A DNA stretch of 64,000 bases from Manihot esculenta (lineage: Eukaryota > Streptophyta > Magnoliopsida > Malpighiales > Euphorbiaceae): assembly GCF_001659605.2 (NCBI RefSeq), contig NC_035168.2, positions 62,001 to 126,000 on the forward strand, given 5' to 3'. The translations under genes were made by a program, and so were the position numbers. Every line of letters starts with the position of its first letter. Position 1 is the stretch's first letter. The notes under the pieces were generated by a model, which saw nothing but the letters and a program-made list of their open reading frames with translations, did not search any database and was not told the DNA's origin. Of the stretch, positions 30,301-42,199 are shown in pieces.

Positions 30301-33300
30301 TAAACCCTATTCTCTGGATCTCAGAACATCAATTTATATTTTTACTATTTTCAACACTTATTTATAGACTCCTGGTGGACTACTTATGTACATGCCAAAC
30401 ATAAATAATTTATGTATAAAACTTGTGAATAATTAGTTACGATGTCTCCGTGTCATGTTGATGCAGAATCAGACCTCTTGATTATTGCTTTCTTTATCTA
30501 TTACCTGCACATGAATAAGTGCAATGCACTGAGCTTATACCCAGTGGGAGAATAATAATATATTTGTTCAAATATAAATAAAAATACACATGACAGTTAC
30601 AACAAATTCATTTTATTAAACGAGTAGAAACTTTATATGTTTGTGGGTGAATAGCGATCAAATTAAATCATATAGTTGTATACATGTAAGGTCATTCATG
30701 CTAACCATCTTATATGCATGCTTGTAAGGTATTAATTCGTTGCATAGTTAATTTTAGTCCCCTATAAACCCTTAGCAAGATCAACTAGCTAGATAAGGGA
30801 AAACTGTGTGTATAGCACAAAGTGTCACACTGTATGGCTTGGAGGCCGAATGTTGTGCCTGTACGACTCAAAAGCCGAGAAATTATATGGCACATAGTGT
30901 GTCAAAAATATCATATCATGTAGTCTATTAGGGCGCAGTACTACTAAATTGTATATGACATGTTATGCTCTTATTCTGTCTATGATTCACTGAGATTTAC
31001 TAGGGCCAAGAATACATATTGACATGTTAAATATTTATTTGTTCTAAAATTATTCATTTAAATGTTTAACATATTGAAACAAACAAATATGTTAATTATA
31101 CATTTATAAGCAAACATGTCGATAAAATGAGTTCTTAAAAGCATACATGTGTATGTAATAAACTATATTCAGTCATGAATATATTGCTATTTCATTAAGA
31201 ACATGTGTGTAAAATTTTAGTTTATTAAGCTAGCACGTTCGTAAAGCAAGCACGTCAAGCTTGCACGTGCATAATTTGGTGGCAAAACTAACATGTCAAT
31301 CCCTTTTAGATCAATATTTAGTTTTATGTTGTTTTTCTGTCTGAGATTTGTGTGACATTTTTAAGTGTCTTATGGACAGAATTAGACTCCTCCCTCATGA
31401 ATTTTGTGTATTTATATCTTAACTTTCTAACAAGATATATTACATCTAATTTTGACCTTTCTAATTTAAGTTATGAATTTTTCTTTGCAAGCTGCCCAAT
31501 CAGATTCTAATAAGTACAGTTTTGGTATCTGGTTTTAGTCTAACAAAACATATTGTCTGCATACAGATTCAAGCTTAAGTTTATTCTACAAAGTTTTAGG
31601 TATACTTCTCAGGGTTCATTTAGCACTGGTCTTAATTCATTTCAACGAGTAAAGAATTGGTTATGATCTAAGTGATAGAGATTGTTCCGGATGCACTACC
31701 CCTGTGATCAGTTTAGGTTCACTAGCAATTTACATACACTTAGCTACATATTTAGTCATTTCATGAAAGTTTAGCTCTTTGTCTCAGCTTTTATTTGGTA
31801 TATGTTAAGCTTAATTTCAATGATTACACAATAAGTTATGAAGCTTCCAACACATACTGTCCTGTTGGAACCTATTCTGCCAGTTTTGCATTTTTAGCTC
31901 CCATGTTGTATTTATTTGCTTTAAGTCTTCAAATATCATTTCAACTTTCATATTATACGTCCGTACAATCAAAGAAACATTTCCTGCAATCAAAATCAAT
32001 CTTTAATTTTATATATTCATGAGAAAATCAAAGGAAAAAACAGAAATTCATACAAACACTAAATCTTTTGCACAATTCTTTTCAAAAGCTTTAGGTACAC
32101 CTTAGCTACTTTTTTTCCTTGCCTTTCCTCTTTGATGTACTTCATTTAATACAAAAATAAGAAAAATAGGGGTTTTAATTCATTTAACAATATAAAATTG
32201 ATTAAAAGCATGGAAGAATATGTTTGGCTAACTTAATTTTCAATTTCTATCACTTACCATTTAAGCACCTAAACTTCTCTCGTTCTTTCCTCCTTTTCCA
32301 TGGTTTCTTTGTTGGTTATTTCACTTAGAAAAGGATTTGCTTGAATGAAAATCTTGTCTTCATGGAGAAATATGGTGAAAATGGAAGAAAATAATACAAT
32401 AATTTTTCTTTTCTTTTTGGTGTAGATTCAGCCATCATGTTTAGTCATGTCTTGCTTATATATTTAGGTGACACATAGAGGGTTTAGGTGAAGAGGTGTA
32501 AAAAATAGAGGATCAAACTTGAAATTTACTTTTAAACTTTCTGCTTTCACACTTTAGCCTACTAAACTTTTTCCCATATTTCAATTTAGTTTTTAAACTT
32601 TTAATATTCATAGATTGACCTATTAAAGTTATACTTTTAATATTTAAAAGTCCATTTTATATAGGTAGGCATGTTAGTTTTAACAAGCACCTCAAGTTAA
32701 CATGTCGAAAAACTTTTAAGCACCTCCGAAAGTGACTTGATTCCGACTTGCTTATCACATAAGATGCTTTATTTTAAAATATGTTTGTTTTCTTATTTGG
32801 TCTTTCTATGATTTAGTTATTACAGCTGAATGATATTAAAATATTATTACTGGTCATTCTTATTTTAACTCCGACTCTATTTCTATCCTTAGGTTTTAGA
32901 ATGTGACATTTAGAATTAAGAATTAATGAAAATTGCACTTCAAGTTTCATTTTTCTTAATCACATGCAATTATATTGAATCTTTTTGCTTTTACTTCCAT
33001 CAGAAATATCCATGAGTTTGGGTGTCCGCAATTCATTGCTGAATAAAAGGCGTTGGTAGCACAAATTAGCTCCTTTATATTAGGACAATGCAGAGGAAAA
33101 ACACAAGCTTTATTGAAAATATTTTTATCAAGGGACTAATAAAACTTTTGCCCCTTTTTCCCAGAGCCTCCTATGTGAGATAATCACAGGCCTCCGTTCT
33201 GCATTTACTGATGCTGCAAGTTCATCTTCTGCCCCTCCTAGCTTTCCAACCACGAAACCTGTTAGTGAACTTCTTTACGAGACCATGCCTGTTACTAGTA

Positions 33301-34933
33301 TATTAGTGGTATGCAGCTTGTCTTCTTTCCTCAATTATGCTTACCTTTTATTTTATGAAATAAAAGAAATGTGTTATTATGCTGATAATGCAGGACTCTC
33401 CTGTCAATGAAAGTGATAGGCTCAGCAGTGACGAACCATCAAAGTTGCAGGTTTTGTTCATAATAATCATTGAACATGAAAAAAAAATATTTGGTCTATC
33501 ATGTAGTTAAAAACTAACAAATGAACATACCAGCAACTGTTTTGCCTCTGCCTCTCAGAATCTTCCATTCCTTTAAGGCAAGAAGTTGCAGATTTACAGC
33601 TTTCAGCCTTGAACTTGAATAGCAAATTACTATCCCACAAATCCCTTCTCCTCTCTCCAAAAGGAGCCTCCCCCAACTCATTTTTTTTCTCAAAAGAAGT
33701 CATCTTTTAGTCTGGTTATACATACCTGATGGTGAAGGCAACCGGTTTCCAAAAAGCAATAGAATCTATTAAAAGTTTATCGGGCAATTTTCATCTCAAA
33801 TTTTCAAAAAACAATGCCGAGTTGACATTAAGTTTGTGATTATTTTTGCAACACATCAGACAGTACGAGTTGGTTGAGGCGTCCAAGGGGTTAGTTTGCC
33901 GAAAGTAGTTGTAACCACAACTAGTAGCAGATGACTAATATGTTATTATCCATATTTTTTCAATTGAGCTTATAAAATGGAACCGCAATGCGGACGGCCT
34001 CGATGCATGGAGATTTGGTGTTGGTTCAGTTAAATCTTTATGCACTTTCCACCCTATTCTTGATTGTGGTTCTTGAATTTTTAAGATGGTTTGCACCAAG
34101 TTTAAGAGCAATTTTATTCTTTTTGGCACTGATGTTTTAGTGCTGGTATTGGATTTACAATTCCACAGGATAAGCCAAATGGTCAGAGTGAGGAATGTTG
34201 TTCATATACCAGCTCAAATAGAGAGAGTTGGGGAAGATGCTCTTCCCTTGGAGGCAGTGATGAGGAATCATCTGCTGAATGCAGAACTACTGACAAAAGC
34301 CAAGAGGTCATTCTCCTCTGTTTCATACATGTTTTCATGTGTTCATTTGAGTTTCAACATATAGATTTTATGAGCCTACTAACACTTGCATCCAGGGAGT
34401 GCTTTTTCTGAGTGTGCGCATGTGTGCTTGCACGTGCGCCTTTGCCATGATTTACATATTGTCTAATTTTATTTTGGAAAAAGAAAGTACGATACTGAGA
34501 TTGTTCTTATAAGAGGCATGAGCGGATAAGCAAACAACATTAATGAATTGCATATAATGGCTGTCATTTCAGCCTATCCCTTTTTTTATTAAGTATTACA
34601 TTATGGGTACTGGGCTGATCTTGTTAAAAGAATTCGTGCTTCTCACTAATCAGCATCACATTTTTTTATGTGCAAATTTGTACATATAATGCTTTATAAT
34701 CAAGTGATGATTTGTTTTTCTTTTTAACCTAGACGACTCTAAAGGCTTTTGCAACTCCTCTAAGAAGCATACAACAGAACCCAAACCTAGCAAAAGAAGA
34801 AAAGAAAAAGAAGAAAACTACAGTTGCAAAGAAGCTCAAGGGTGAGAAATTTGACAGGCTTGAGGCTTTTAGTAAGCGGCTGCGCCATTGCATTCTAAAG
34901 CGAGTAAATCATCAGAGACATTGTTCTTCATGA
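24383..34933 (+). CDS. Alpha/beta-hydrolase superfamily protein (13 coding exons, 491 aa)
   Basis: Coding exons: 24383-24423, 24522-24603, 24729-24832, 25170-25296, 25375-25469, 25718-25841, 26412-26492, 27215-27313, 27441-27623, 33165-33308, 33394-33450, 34169-34306, 34733-34933 (1476 nt with stop). The protein starts MIDQFINFVIRPPR, matching a conserved plant family (Arabidopsis At3g23540/At4g14290 type). The hydrolase domain spans about residues 40-300: oxyanion-hole HGNSG (73-77), nucleophile elbow GRSMG with Ser144, likely catalytic Asp235 (HASEDKF) and His263 (DGDHNSS). Residues ~313-425 are Ser-rich and low-complexity; 426-491 is a Lys-rich basic tail. The substrate is unknown; plant members are described only as serine hydrolases. 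All joints keep frame. Intron 2 has a GC donor (GAG|GCAAGT), intron 9 is 5.5 kb. No signal peptide is seen. The gene looks intact. Confidence 0.93.
27035..27051 (+). repeat. G17 homopolymer
   Basis: Seventeen consecutive G in intron 7 of the hydrolase gene, flanked by ACAC and TGTATT. It is prone to length error in sequencing and could form a G-rich structure in the transcript. Confidence 0.85.
27348..27427 (+). repeat. Perfect 40-bp tandem duplication before exon 9
   Basis: Two identical 40-bp units (27348-27387 and 27388-27427), TTAACATATTTGCTTATTTC...AGATTTC, end 13 bp before exon 9 (27441). They duplicate the likely branch-point and pyrimidine region of intron 8. Perfect identity indicates a recent event. 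Confidence 0.92.
27624..33164 (+). other. 5.5-kb intron 9 of the hydrolase gene
   Basis: Donor GAG|GTGATT and acceptor TTTTCCCAG|AGC. It is AT-rich, with short spurious ORFs only. The one well-delimited insertion is a solo LTR at 29878-30331. A GC-richer stretch with purine-rich blocks (30780-30960) may be further TE debris, but no borders are visible. Unlike the other introns (73-921 bp, typical 100-700), this one has grown about tenfold. Confidence 0.8.
29878..30331 (+). mobile_element. Solo LTR (454 bp) in intron 9
   Basis: It begins TGATGACCCCCGGG and ends CAGAACATCA, with a perfect 5-bp TSD ATTTA at 29873-29877 and 30332-30336. It is GC-rich within an AT-rich intron. A TATA-like ATAAAAGGGGG near 30251 and a CTCTGGATCTCAG end resemble Ty3/gypsy LTRs, orientation plus. 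No internal sequence is present, so it is a solo LTR of a family not otherwise seen here. The two overlapping minus-strand ORFs are artefacts of its GC content. Confidence 0.85.
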
Positions 34934-35679
34934 CTGCTGCTGTACCATAGGAACATATTTATAGTTTTAACTATCAGGTTATGTTTAATTATTACCTTCC
35001 ATCTTAGGCCATATGCACTTTTCTGGGTGCATTTCGGCCATTCTTGTTAATGCCCACAGTATTGGGTCTCTGGCATTCTCTCAGCTGGGTAGAGAACCCT
35101 GCAAGATTGCATTTGCAAGTGCCATACCCTCAAAACTGGCTGCGATTCACTTCCCTATCCAACAGTATATAAACATTGATGGTTACTTTTGAAGGGCTCA
35201 GTTCAGAATCGATAAGTGATATAACATTATAGAGTAGAACAATGATGCAGAATCACTTGAATATAAACTTGCAAAGCCTGATTATCCATGATTTTATACC
35301 ATTATTATTAATTTTTAACAACACAAGCACTAGTCTTGTCCACACTCTAATTCGTGAGCCTGCACATCAAATTACAATGCATCATTAATGACAGCATTCT
35401 TTACCAGAGTCTAACAGATGCATCGAGATCTATTGTACATATGTTAACCTAAGAACCCGTCTCCATTCACAATGCATATCCGCTTCCAGATGAGCGGCCT
35501 TAAGCATCTGACAGTCAATAGGGAATTACAATAAATGAACAGCTGTCCTTGAACCTAATCATCTGTGAAATCTAACATTAATGGGTTCTTCAACCCGCTT
35601 GAGAACATATTTTTAGAAGCTACGCAGAAGAGAAAAATGATAACAGCCATCAAGGGCAGGCATCGTGTAACAACCAAAA
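34934..35679. other. Convergent intergenic region (two 3' UTRs)
   Basis: 746 bp separate the stop codons of the hydrolase gene (34933, +) and the MYB-CC gene (35680, -). No ORF of interest is present. AATAAA-like signals are not sharply placed on either strand. The interval is short enough for the two transcripts to overlap at their 3' ends. Confidence 0.6.
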
Positions 35680-38426
35680 TTAATGATCATTGCCCGAAAC
35701 CTTCTCTATGTCATCTTCACTTCCAACAGATAACCCAGATGAAGGATTAAAGTGCCCCGTAGTCCGGAAGATAGAATGTGGTTGTGGATATGAGTTTAAG
35801 CTTGACTCCAGTATCTGGTGAGGAAAGATCATCTCTGGTTTTGCATATGTTGTGTCCAAGCAAGCCCGTAGCTTCTTCGCTGACCTCTCACCTTTAGGGC
35901 TCTCAGCTGGGGAACCAACATTACAACGTGAATCTGGAGTCAATGGCTCATGGCGAGATGATAATGATTCGTCAATAGAATGGCTTTTGGCTGGGGCACA
36001 CTCCTTGGCAGCTTTGTTTTGAACGGGGGACTCTGAAGTTGGAGCAGGGGTTGCTGGGTCAGTCTTGCTGTTAGATTCTGGGAAATTATCACCTGATACT
36101 GGGGCAGAAACCCCTGCACCAGGCACCTCTCCAAGGCCTCCGCTTAGTCGTTGTTGCTCCTCAATTATCTTCTTCAAGTACTTCCCTTGAGCTTCAATGC
36201 GTAACTGTAGCTGTCTCTGCACCTGTTGCATTCAAAATAGAATGCTTTGTAAGACTTACACCAACATGATACAAGCATAGTTACTACCAACCAACGAGAA
36301 CCAAAAAGACCAATGTGCATTTGCTTACAATTTTTTAGTTTCAACAAACATCACCAAAGTGAGACGTTAAAAAATGAAACTTTGTGCACCTGAAAGCTAA
36401 TGGCAATTTATATATCTCCTTTCATACATGGAAATGAACAGTGAAAACAGAATGCAAGAATACACAGTTAAACACACAGCAGTTATGAGGATTGTTTGCA
36501 TTGATAAGGTTTTGATGGATTGGATCCACTATTAATCATAATATAGCTAAGGCATTCTCCAAATTTTCTTTTTAATCTTCTAATGCACAGCGATTACAGT
36601 ATTTCACAAAAAGGATCACTTCTAAAATAAAACAATGGACGAAGAAGAAAAGACGAGCATCTCTATAAATGAGATAACAACAAATGATAGAAAAATTCTT
36701 TTTTGAACCAAGTATATAGCCCCACACATGCATCAAAGTGATAATCTTTTGCAATACAGGCACATACCAATCCTAGGTGAGAATTTTCCAAGAATTCAAT
36801 TAGTTATTTAATGTTATTAATTTATTATATACCATTGAAAATTCAACTGACCATCACTAATCTTTTTCTCCGCATTCATGCAGGGTCTACAATTTCAACT
36901 GATACTGATAACCATATTTCTAAAAGCTTAAAAGAAAAAAAACTAATTTACTGGATACTAGATAGAAAAGAAAAAACGTGCCTCCAACTGCTCATGCAGT
37001 CGCTTTTGCACCTCCATCTGCAGCCTGAGTGCTTCTGTAATTTGCATTCCACTGCAAACATTAAGAACACAATTTCCTAAATCAAGTTGCGAATTGATCA
37101 CTCCAAATAATCTAAATAGCACATCAGAAAAATTTTCAATGGCTTAAGCTCTACCATGTGATTCTGTGTGGTACAAACATATTCTAATTTTAAAACTTTC
37201 ACAAAAATCTAAACATGGCCTAGTTAAACAAATCATAAAGGAAAAAACACAAAAGAGAAGTGTAGCTCCACTTACGATGAACCATCCAAATTGGACAGCA
37301 TATCTCCAGTTTCTTTCTTGTCAGCTTTTTTCCCTTCCATTATAGAATTAGCCTCAGAAAAAAGTTACACGAGAAACCGTACATGTGGTCACATATGAAC
37401 AGAGGATACCAGTTGCACTTACCGTCAGATGAAGAGTCGGGAAGATATTTTGCAAGTCGATATTTCTGGATGTGTCAGAAAAGCAAAGTCATAAAAGGAT
37501 AGGAAATAGAGGCAAATAAAGTGAAGATATGAACTCCACAATCACCCAAAAAGAAATTCAGAAAACATAGAAGTTATTATTTCTAATTAGGATAACAATC
37601 AACTCTTACACACCTGTAAATGGCTTTTGACATGGTATATTGTTAGACCTTGCACGCCCATGACTCTGAGAACACCCTTGGGGGTGGCCCCTAGAGAGAA
37701 AAACATTGGAATGTTATACAATATACTCATCAACACCCAGATATATTCATATACTTGTGAAATTTCTTTACAGTCCTATGCCAATAAATAAGCTTCGAAT
37801 GGATCAACCTTCTCATTAAAGTAATCAAGCATTATTTCAAAATTGGTTATTCCAGTAATTGCAATTAACAACCATTCAACTTAGAGAAAGAGGGAGGGGG
37901 GGAGGAGAAAACACATGAAAACATACACATGTTCATCTCTGCTTTGTGTGTGTGCAACAGCATAAGACTTGATGTTTCCGTGTACGAAAAGAAATTACCA
38001 TCCATTATAACAGCTAGAAGTTGTCAGGAAACAACCAAACTGGCCAGTGGCCAGTGGTGTGTGAATTTCATTGCAGGGGCTCATTGTGTGAGTCATGAGT
38101 TCCTTTTGGAATTTACTGATGATATGGATGGTATTAATAATATCGAAAAATAACATTTGGAAGTTTTTATTTAAAAAAAAATCAGACAGGTGTGAAGAAA
38201 ACTCACGATCTGGCCCACCAAGTTGTGCCACAGCATCGACAAAGCGTTCATGAAGCTCATGAGTCCAACGCAGTCGTTGCTTTGAAGCGAGACTGGGGTT
38301 GTTGAGACTATTCCCTCCATTAATGGGTTCCATTTTACTAGCACCACACTCTAAATGCTGACCATGAACCAATGAGCAGCATGAATGGACCAAAGTTGAA
38401 CTAGGAATGCTCTTCGTCTGATACAT
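35680..38426 (-). CDS. PHL7: MYB-CC (GARP) transcription factor, PHR/PHL7-like (6 coding exons, 336 aa)
   Basis: Exons on the minus strand: 38426-38207, 37690-37614, 37465-37423, 37333-37276, 37051-36982, 36222-35680 (1011 nt with stop; all joints in frame). The GARP/MYB domain covers about residues 49-104: RLRWTHELHERFVDAVAQLG, then the SHLQKYRL helix. The MYB-CC coiled coil with the LHEQLE motif spans about 134-180. An acidic, Ser/Pro-rich C-terminus (181-336) ends VSGNDH. The family binds P1BS-type elements (GNATATNC) as dimers and works in phosphate-starvation responses; residues specific for PHL7 were judged from memory of family members. The start at 38426 (MYQTKSIPS) was chosen because the leader reads as part of related proteins; Met32 is a possible alternative. 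Intron 5 has a GC donor (GAG|GCACGT). Confidence 0.92.
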
Positions 38427-40730
38427 AAGTCATTCATCTATAAACCAAAAAAATGAAAGGTAAGAAAGAATAAATATAATGATGCACCTAACAAGCTAAC
38501 ATATTGAAATATCAACCAAAATGAGAAAAAGAAGAGTAGAGTGTAACTAACATGGGTTTCATGTTGCAAATATAATGAGCATGTCATATTTAAATGCAAT
38601 TGCCAATTCAATATGCATCTAAGATCTACTCGCCCCAATGTGAAATCTTGCTCGTACTAGCTAACAAAATGTTTATATATAAAAAAAAGGATGAAATATT
38701 TTTACGGATCATATATCTCAGCCATTAATCACAATGGTAAAGAACAAATATGAAAATGCAAAAATGATAAAAGTTACAGAGACCCAACCAGGATAGCATT
38801 AACTACGATGACAAAAAAATCAGCTTAGATACAAGTTACCTACTAAAACAGGACATCCACTGATCAAACGGCCAGAAAATCACCTGCTTAACTCTTTTCC
38901 ATACCCACCACTTGGTTACAACCAATTGCTTAGTAAATTGTCACTATTACATTGCCATGCTTCCATACACCATAAGCTTCAGACAAATAAAATACATATC
39001 TATATACCATAAGCTTAAATATTTATGTTGAAACATCTCTTTATTTTACATATTAGGTTCTCAGAAACAAACTGGAAGCCACATGCTCAAGAGCAATGAA
39101 CGGCACAATGTCAGAAAGAATTAATTAATTGCATTGCTTAATATAGATTTAATCATACAAATATAAAATAAAACCTGTGCCCTTATACACCACCTAGTAT
39201 TTCACCAATGAACTATATTTCCTGCTGCAGCTACTTAGCAGTTATATTGTAAGAGCACCCAAAACTTCTGTAGAACATTGTTTTCTCCATAACAATCAAA
39301 CATATATCTATAACCTTGTATTATATTAAGCAACTCTTACTTTCAATATTAGAGTAAGCTTTCATGTTCAACTCAACTACAGCTTCATCCCAAACCAGTT
39401 GGTGTCTGCTATATGAATCCATTGTGCCATTCCATACGCATCTTTTCAAAGATCTATAGCCACAAAACCATTAATCATAACTTCCCTGCACATCATACTA
39501 GCTCACCTCTCAGTTTCTTACAATTCAATATGCCCAACCTTCTCCTCAATAGATTCCACTTTTGTCATTGTACAACATCCATTCTTCATCTGCCACATCC
39601 TTGTATTTCTACATATCCATAGTAGCTTTTCATTTTAACCATGACAATCACATAAAAGAGTCATTTTTTCATTGCGTAACATTCACTGCCATACATCATA
39701 GTTGCTCAAATTTTTGTCCTATAAAACATTTCCTTCACCTCTTGTAAAAATTTTTTATCACATGGAACTTTTGTCACACTTTTCCATTTCACTCATCTTC
39801 CAGTTGAAATCCTCCTCATTTCACCATACTTTGTAACAGATCCTAATTCCTAGGTACCTAACGTGTGTGCTCTGGGAAACCTCAATCATATCTAGGCTAA
39901 CAATAGCTTGATCACTTCTCTTTCTATTGCAAAACTGTAATACATAAAATAACAATACTACTTAACATTCAGAAAGCACCACAATAAAATATGTAGCAAT
40001 TTATCTGATTTAGATAAAATTAAATATAATAAAAGTGCAGCGTTATCTAAAGCGAGATTGTGAATGTATATGCAAAAGTACCGGATCTTTTCTCGTACCA
40101 AAAAAGAAAAAAAAAAAAAAAGTAGGATTGTTCCACACTGTTGCATGTGTATTTGGGAAACAGGCGTGATTTGAGTTAAAAATGTAGATAATCTAAAATT
40201 CAGCAATTTTATACACTAAGATACACTTGGGAAGTATGACTAGCAGAACCAAGCTGAAGTAACGAAGATTAGAGATCATTTGGCCCAAGTTTTGAATGCA
40301 GTAAGGTCAGAGTATGTTTACATAGGAAAAGAAAGCACGGAGCTAGCAACGTTCAGCAGCATAAACTATGACCCTGATATAAATAAAATTACTAACAGGG
40401 GAAGAAAAAATAACTAAACCAGAAGCAGCATCAGAAAACATAGAAAGAAATTAGGGTTACAAAAAAAAGAGAGAATTAGAACATAAAGAGTACAGAACTT
40501 TGTGCACGTGAAGCAGTAAAAAACTGAGGAACCCAACCAAACGAAAAGAATGAAAAATACAATCAACGAAAGAAAAGAAGGGGGAAAAGCACAAATCATA
40601 AACAGGGAATAAAAGAAAGGGGAAAAGGACACGTACCCATATCTATATTAGACTAATCTCGTGAAAGCATAGAATTTGGAGCTTATGGATTGTATTTTTT
40701 TTACAGATGTTGCTTAAGTTACAGATTGAA

Positions 40731-40808
40731 TAGACAATCAAGGATGTTAATCTCAGGTGTTGAGTAGACAATCAAGGATGTTAATCTCAGGAGTTGGGTA
40801 GACAATCA
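40731..40808. repeat. 34-bp tandem repeat (2.3 units) in the MYB-CC 5' UTR
   Basis: Units at 40731-40764 and 40765-40798 (TAGACAATCAAGGATGTTAA... with two differences) plus a partial third unit, 40799-40808. It sits in the inferred first 5' UTR exon. Confidence 0.85.
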
Positions 40809-40941
40809 GGGGAAAGGAATGGGACAGGGAGAGAGTGGGAGGGAGCTGAGATTGTGTTTGAGAGAGAGAGAGAAGGAGACTTGACCCAAATGAATTGAGG
40901 AATGAGAAGGAACAGCAGCACAAGTCACCCACCCCTGCCCT

Positions 40942-41030
40942 CCACGACGATACCTCCTTTTTTTTTTTTTTCCCTCAAACACGACGATACCTCTTTTTTT
41001 TTTTTTTTCCCTCAAACACGACGATACCTC
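40942..41030. repeat. ~38-bp tandem repeat with T/A tracts near the MYB-CC promoter
   Basis: CACGACGATACCTC followed by a T13-T16 run and CCCTCAAA, twice, then a third CACGACGATACCTC (41017). On the gene strand these are GAGGTATCGTCGTG units separated by A-runs, upstream of a GA-rich leader (40860-40880). Confidence 0.8.
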
Positions 41031-41722
41031 TCTTCCGCCTCGAACTGCTGTTATTATTTTTAATTCAATTCTCTCTCCTGTTTTTTTACGTTTTCTAAAA
41101 TTTAATTAAATTTTTTAAAAAATAACTTTATGTTTTTTATTATTTTCTTTTGTAATCAAGTTTTGTTTTTAAAATTTTTAAATAAAAAACCTTTTTTATA
41201 ATAAAAATTACATTATAATGTTTTCACAATTAAAATAGAATACTTATTCAAAAATATTTATTTATAATTATAAAAATTAACTATATTATGATAAAATAAA
41301 TGAATAAGACATGGTAAAAAAAATTCAAAGGAAAATAATCGAGTTTTAACTATGTTTTCTGTTGATTATTGTTTTTTTTTTTTTTAATTATGAAAGTTAT
41401 GCCTATTTTGCATTGCTTTAAATTATAAAACGGCTTTTCATCATTCATTGTTATACATACAATTCAATTATGAAAACACAGTACTTTTTTATCATATATT
41501 TTACTATCTCATCTTTTTCAAAATCATTTAGAAAATATGTGCTTTTTAATCTTTTTAGCATATTTTAAATGTTATTTTAAGGTTTTTTTATCCTTCTTAA
41601 CAGAAAACTTTAATGTACACGCAAATTTTAATCATCCTTCTCATTACTCGTGCTAAAGTTTTAAGAAATTTAAATTTATTTGAGTTTTAGTATAATTCAA
41701 GTAGAGCTCGTGATATAATATT
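41031..41722. other. AT-rich intergenic sequence
   Basis: Upstream of the MYB-CC gene; long A/T runs, no gene, no clear repeat structure. It ends at the copia 2 LTR. Confidence 0.6.
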
Positions 41723-42199
41723 TATAACCAGATAAAGAATAATTGGATTGTTTTTGTATTTTTTTTATTAAAGTAAATTTGTTTATATATAAATTATAAG
41801 GTCTTATTAAAGTAATTCCTAAAAATTTTCTATTAATCAATTAGTATTAATTAGTTTACAATTATATAATCCCCTTTAATTATATATAAATTATGTTTAC
41901 ACTCTAATACTCCCATCAAAATGAAATATACATATTTATCATACCCAACTTGTTAGAAAGATATTATATTCGAAACCTATTATATTCGAAACCTATTTAA
42001 AGTTTTGGAGAGTAGATCACCCAATTGCTCTTATATTTTCATATAACTGGTGAAAAATAAAGTTTTTTGAATCTTCTCACGGGTAAAATGGCAATCAACT
42101 TCAATATACTTAGTCTGTTCGTGGTATATTGGATTGAAAGTAATGTGAAGAGCAAACTGATTATCACATTAAAGTTTTGTGGGTGATATAACATCCATA

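Larger units (their letters stand above)
38427..41030 (-). other. 5' UTR and 2.2-kb UTR intron of the MYB-CC gene
   Basis: Reading minus, a donor-like ATGG|GTACGT at 40636 and an acceptor GGTTTATAG at 38438 delimit a 2199-bp 5' UTR intron. The second UTR exon starts at 38437 and contains a short upstream ATG (38437) overlapping the main start in another frame. The first UTR exon (from 40637 to roughly 40900-41000) holds GA-rich and tandem repeat sequences. ORFs in the intron are unremarkable. Confidence 0.5.

Noticed and set aside
31795..32022. ORFs of 60-97 codons scattered in introns and AT-rich intergenic DNA (for example 31795, 33467, 36811, 39413, 40414)
   Set aside because: Low complexity, no similarity to known families, not in phase with flanking exons.
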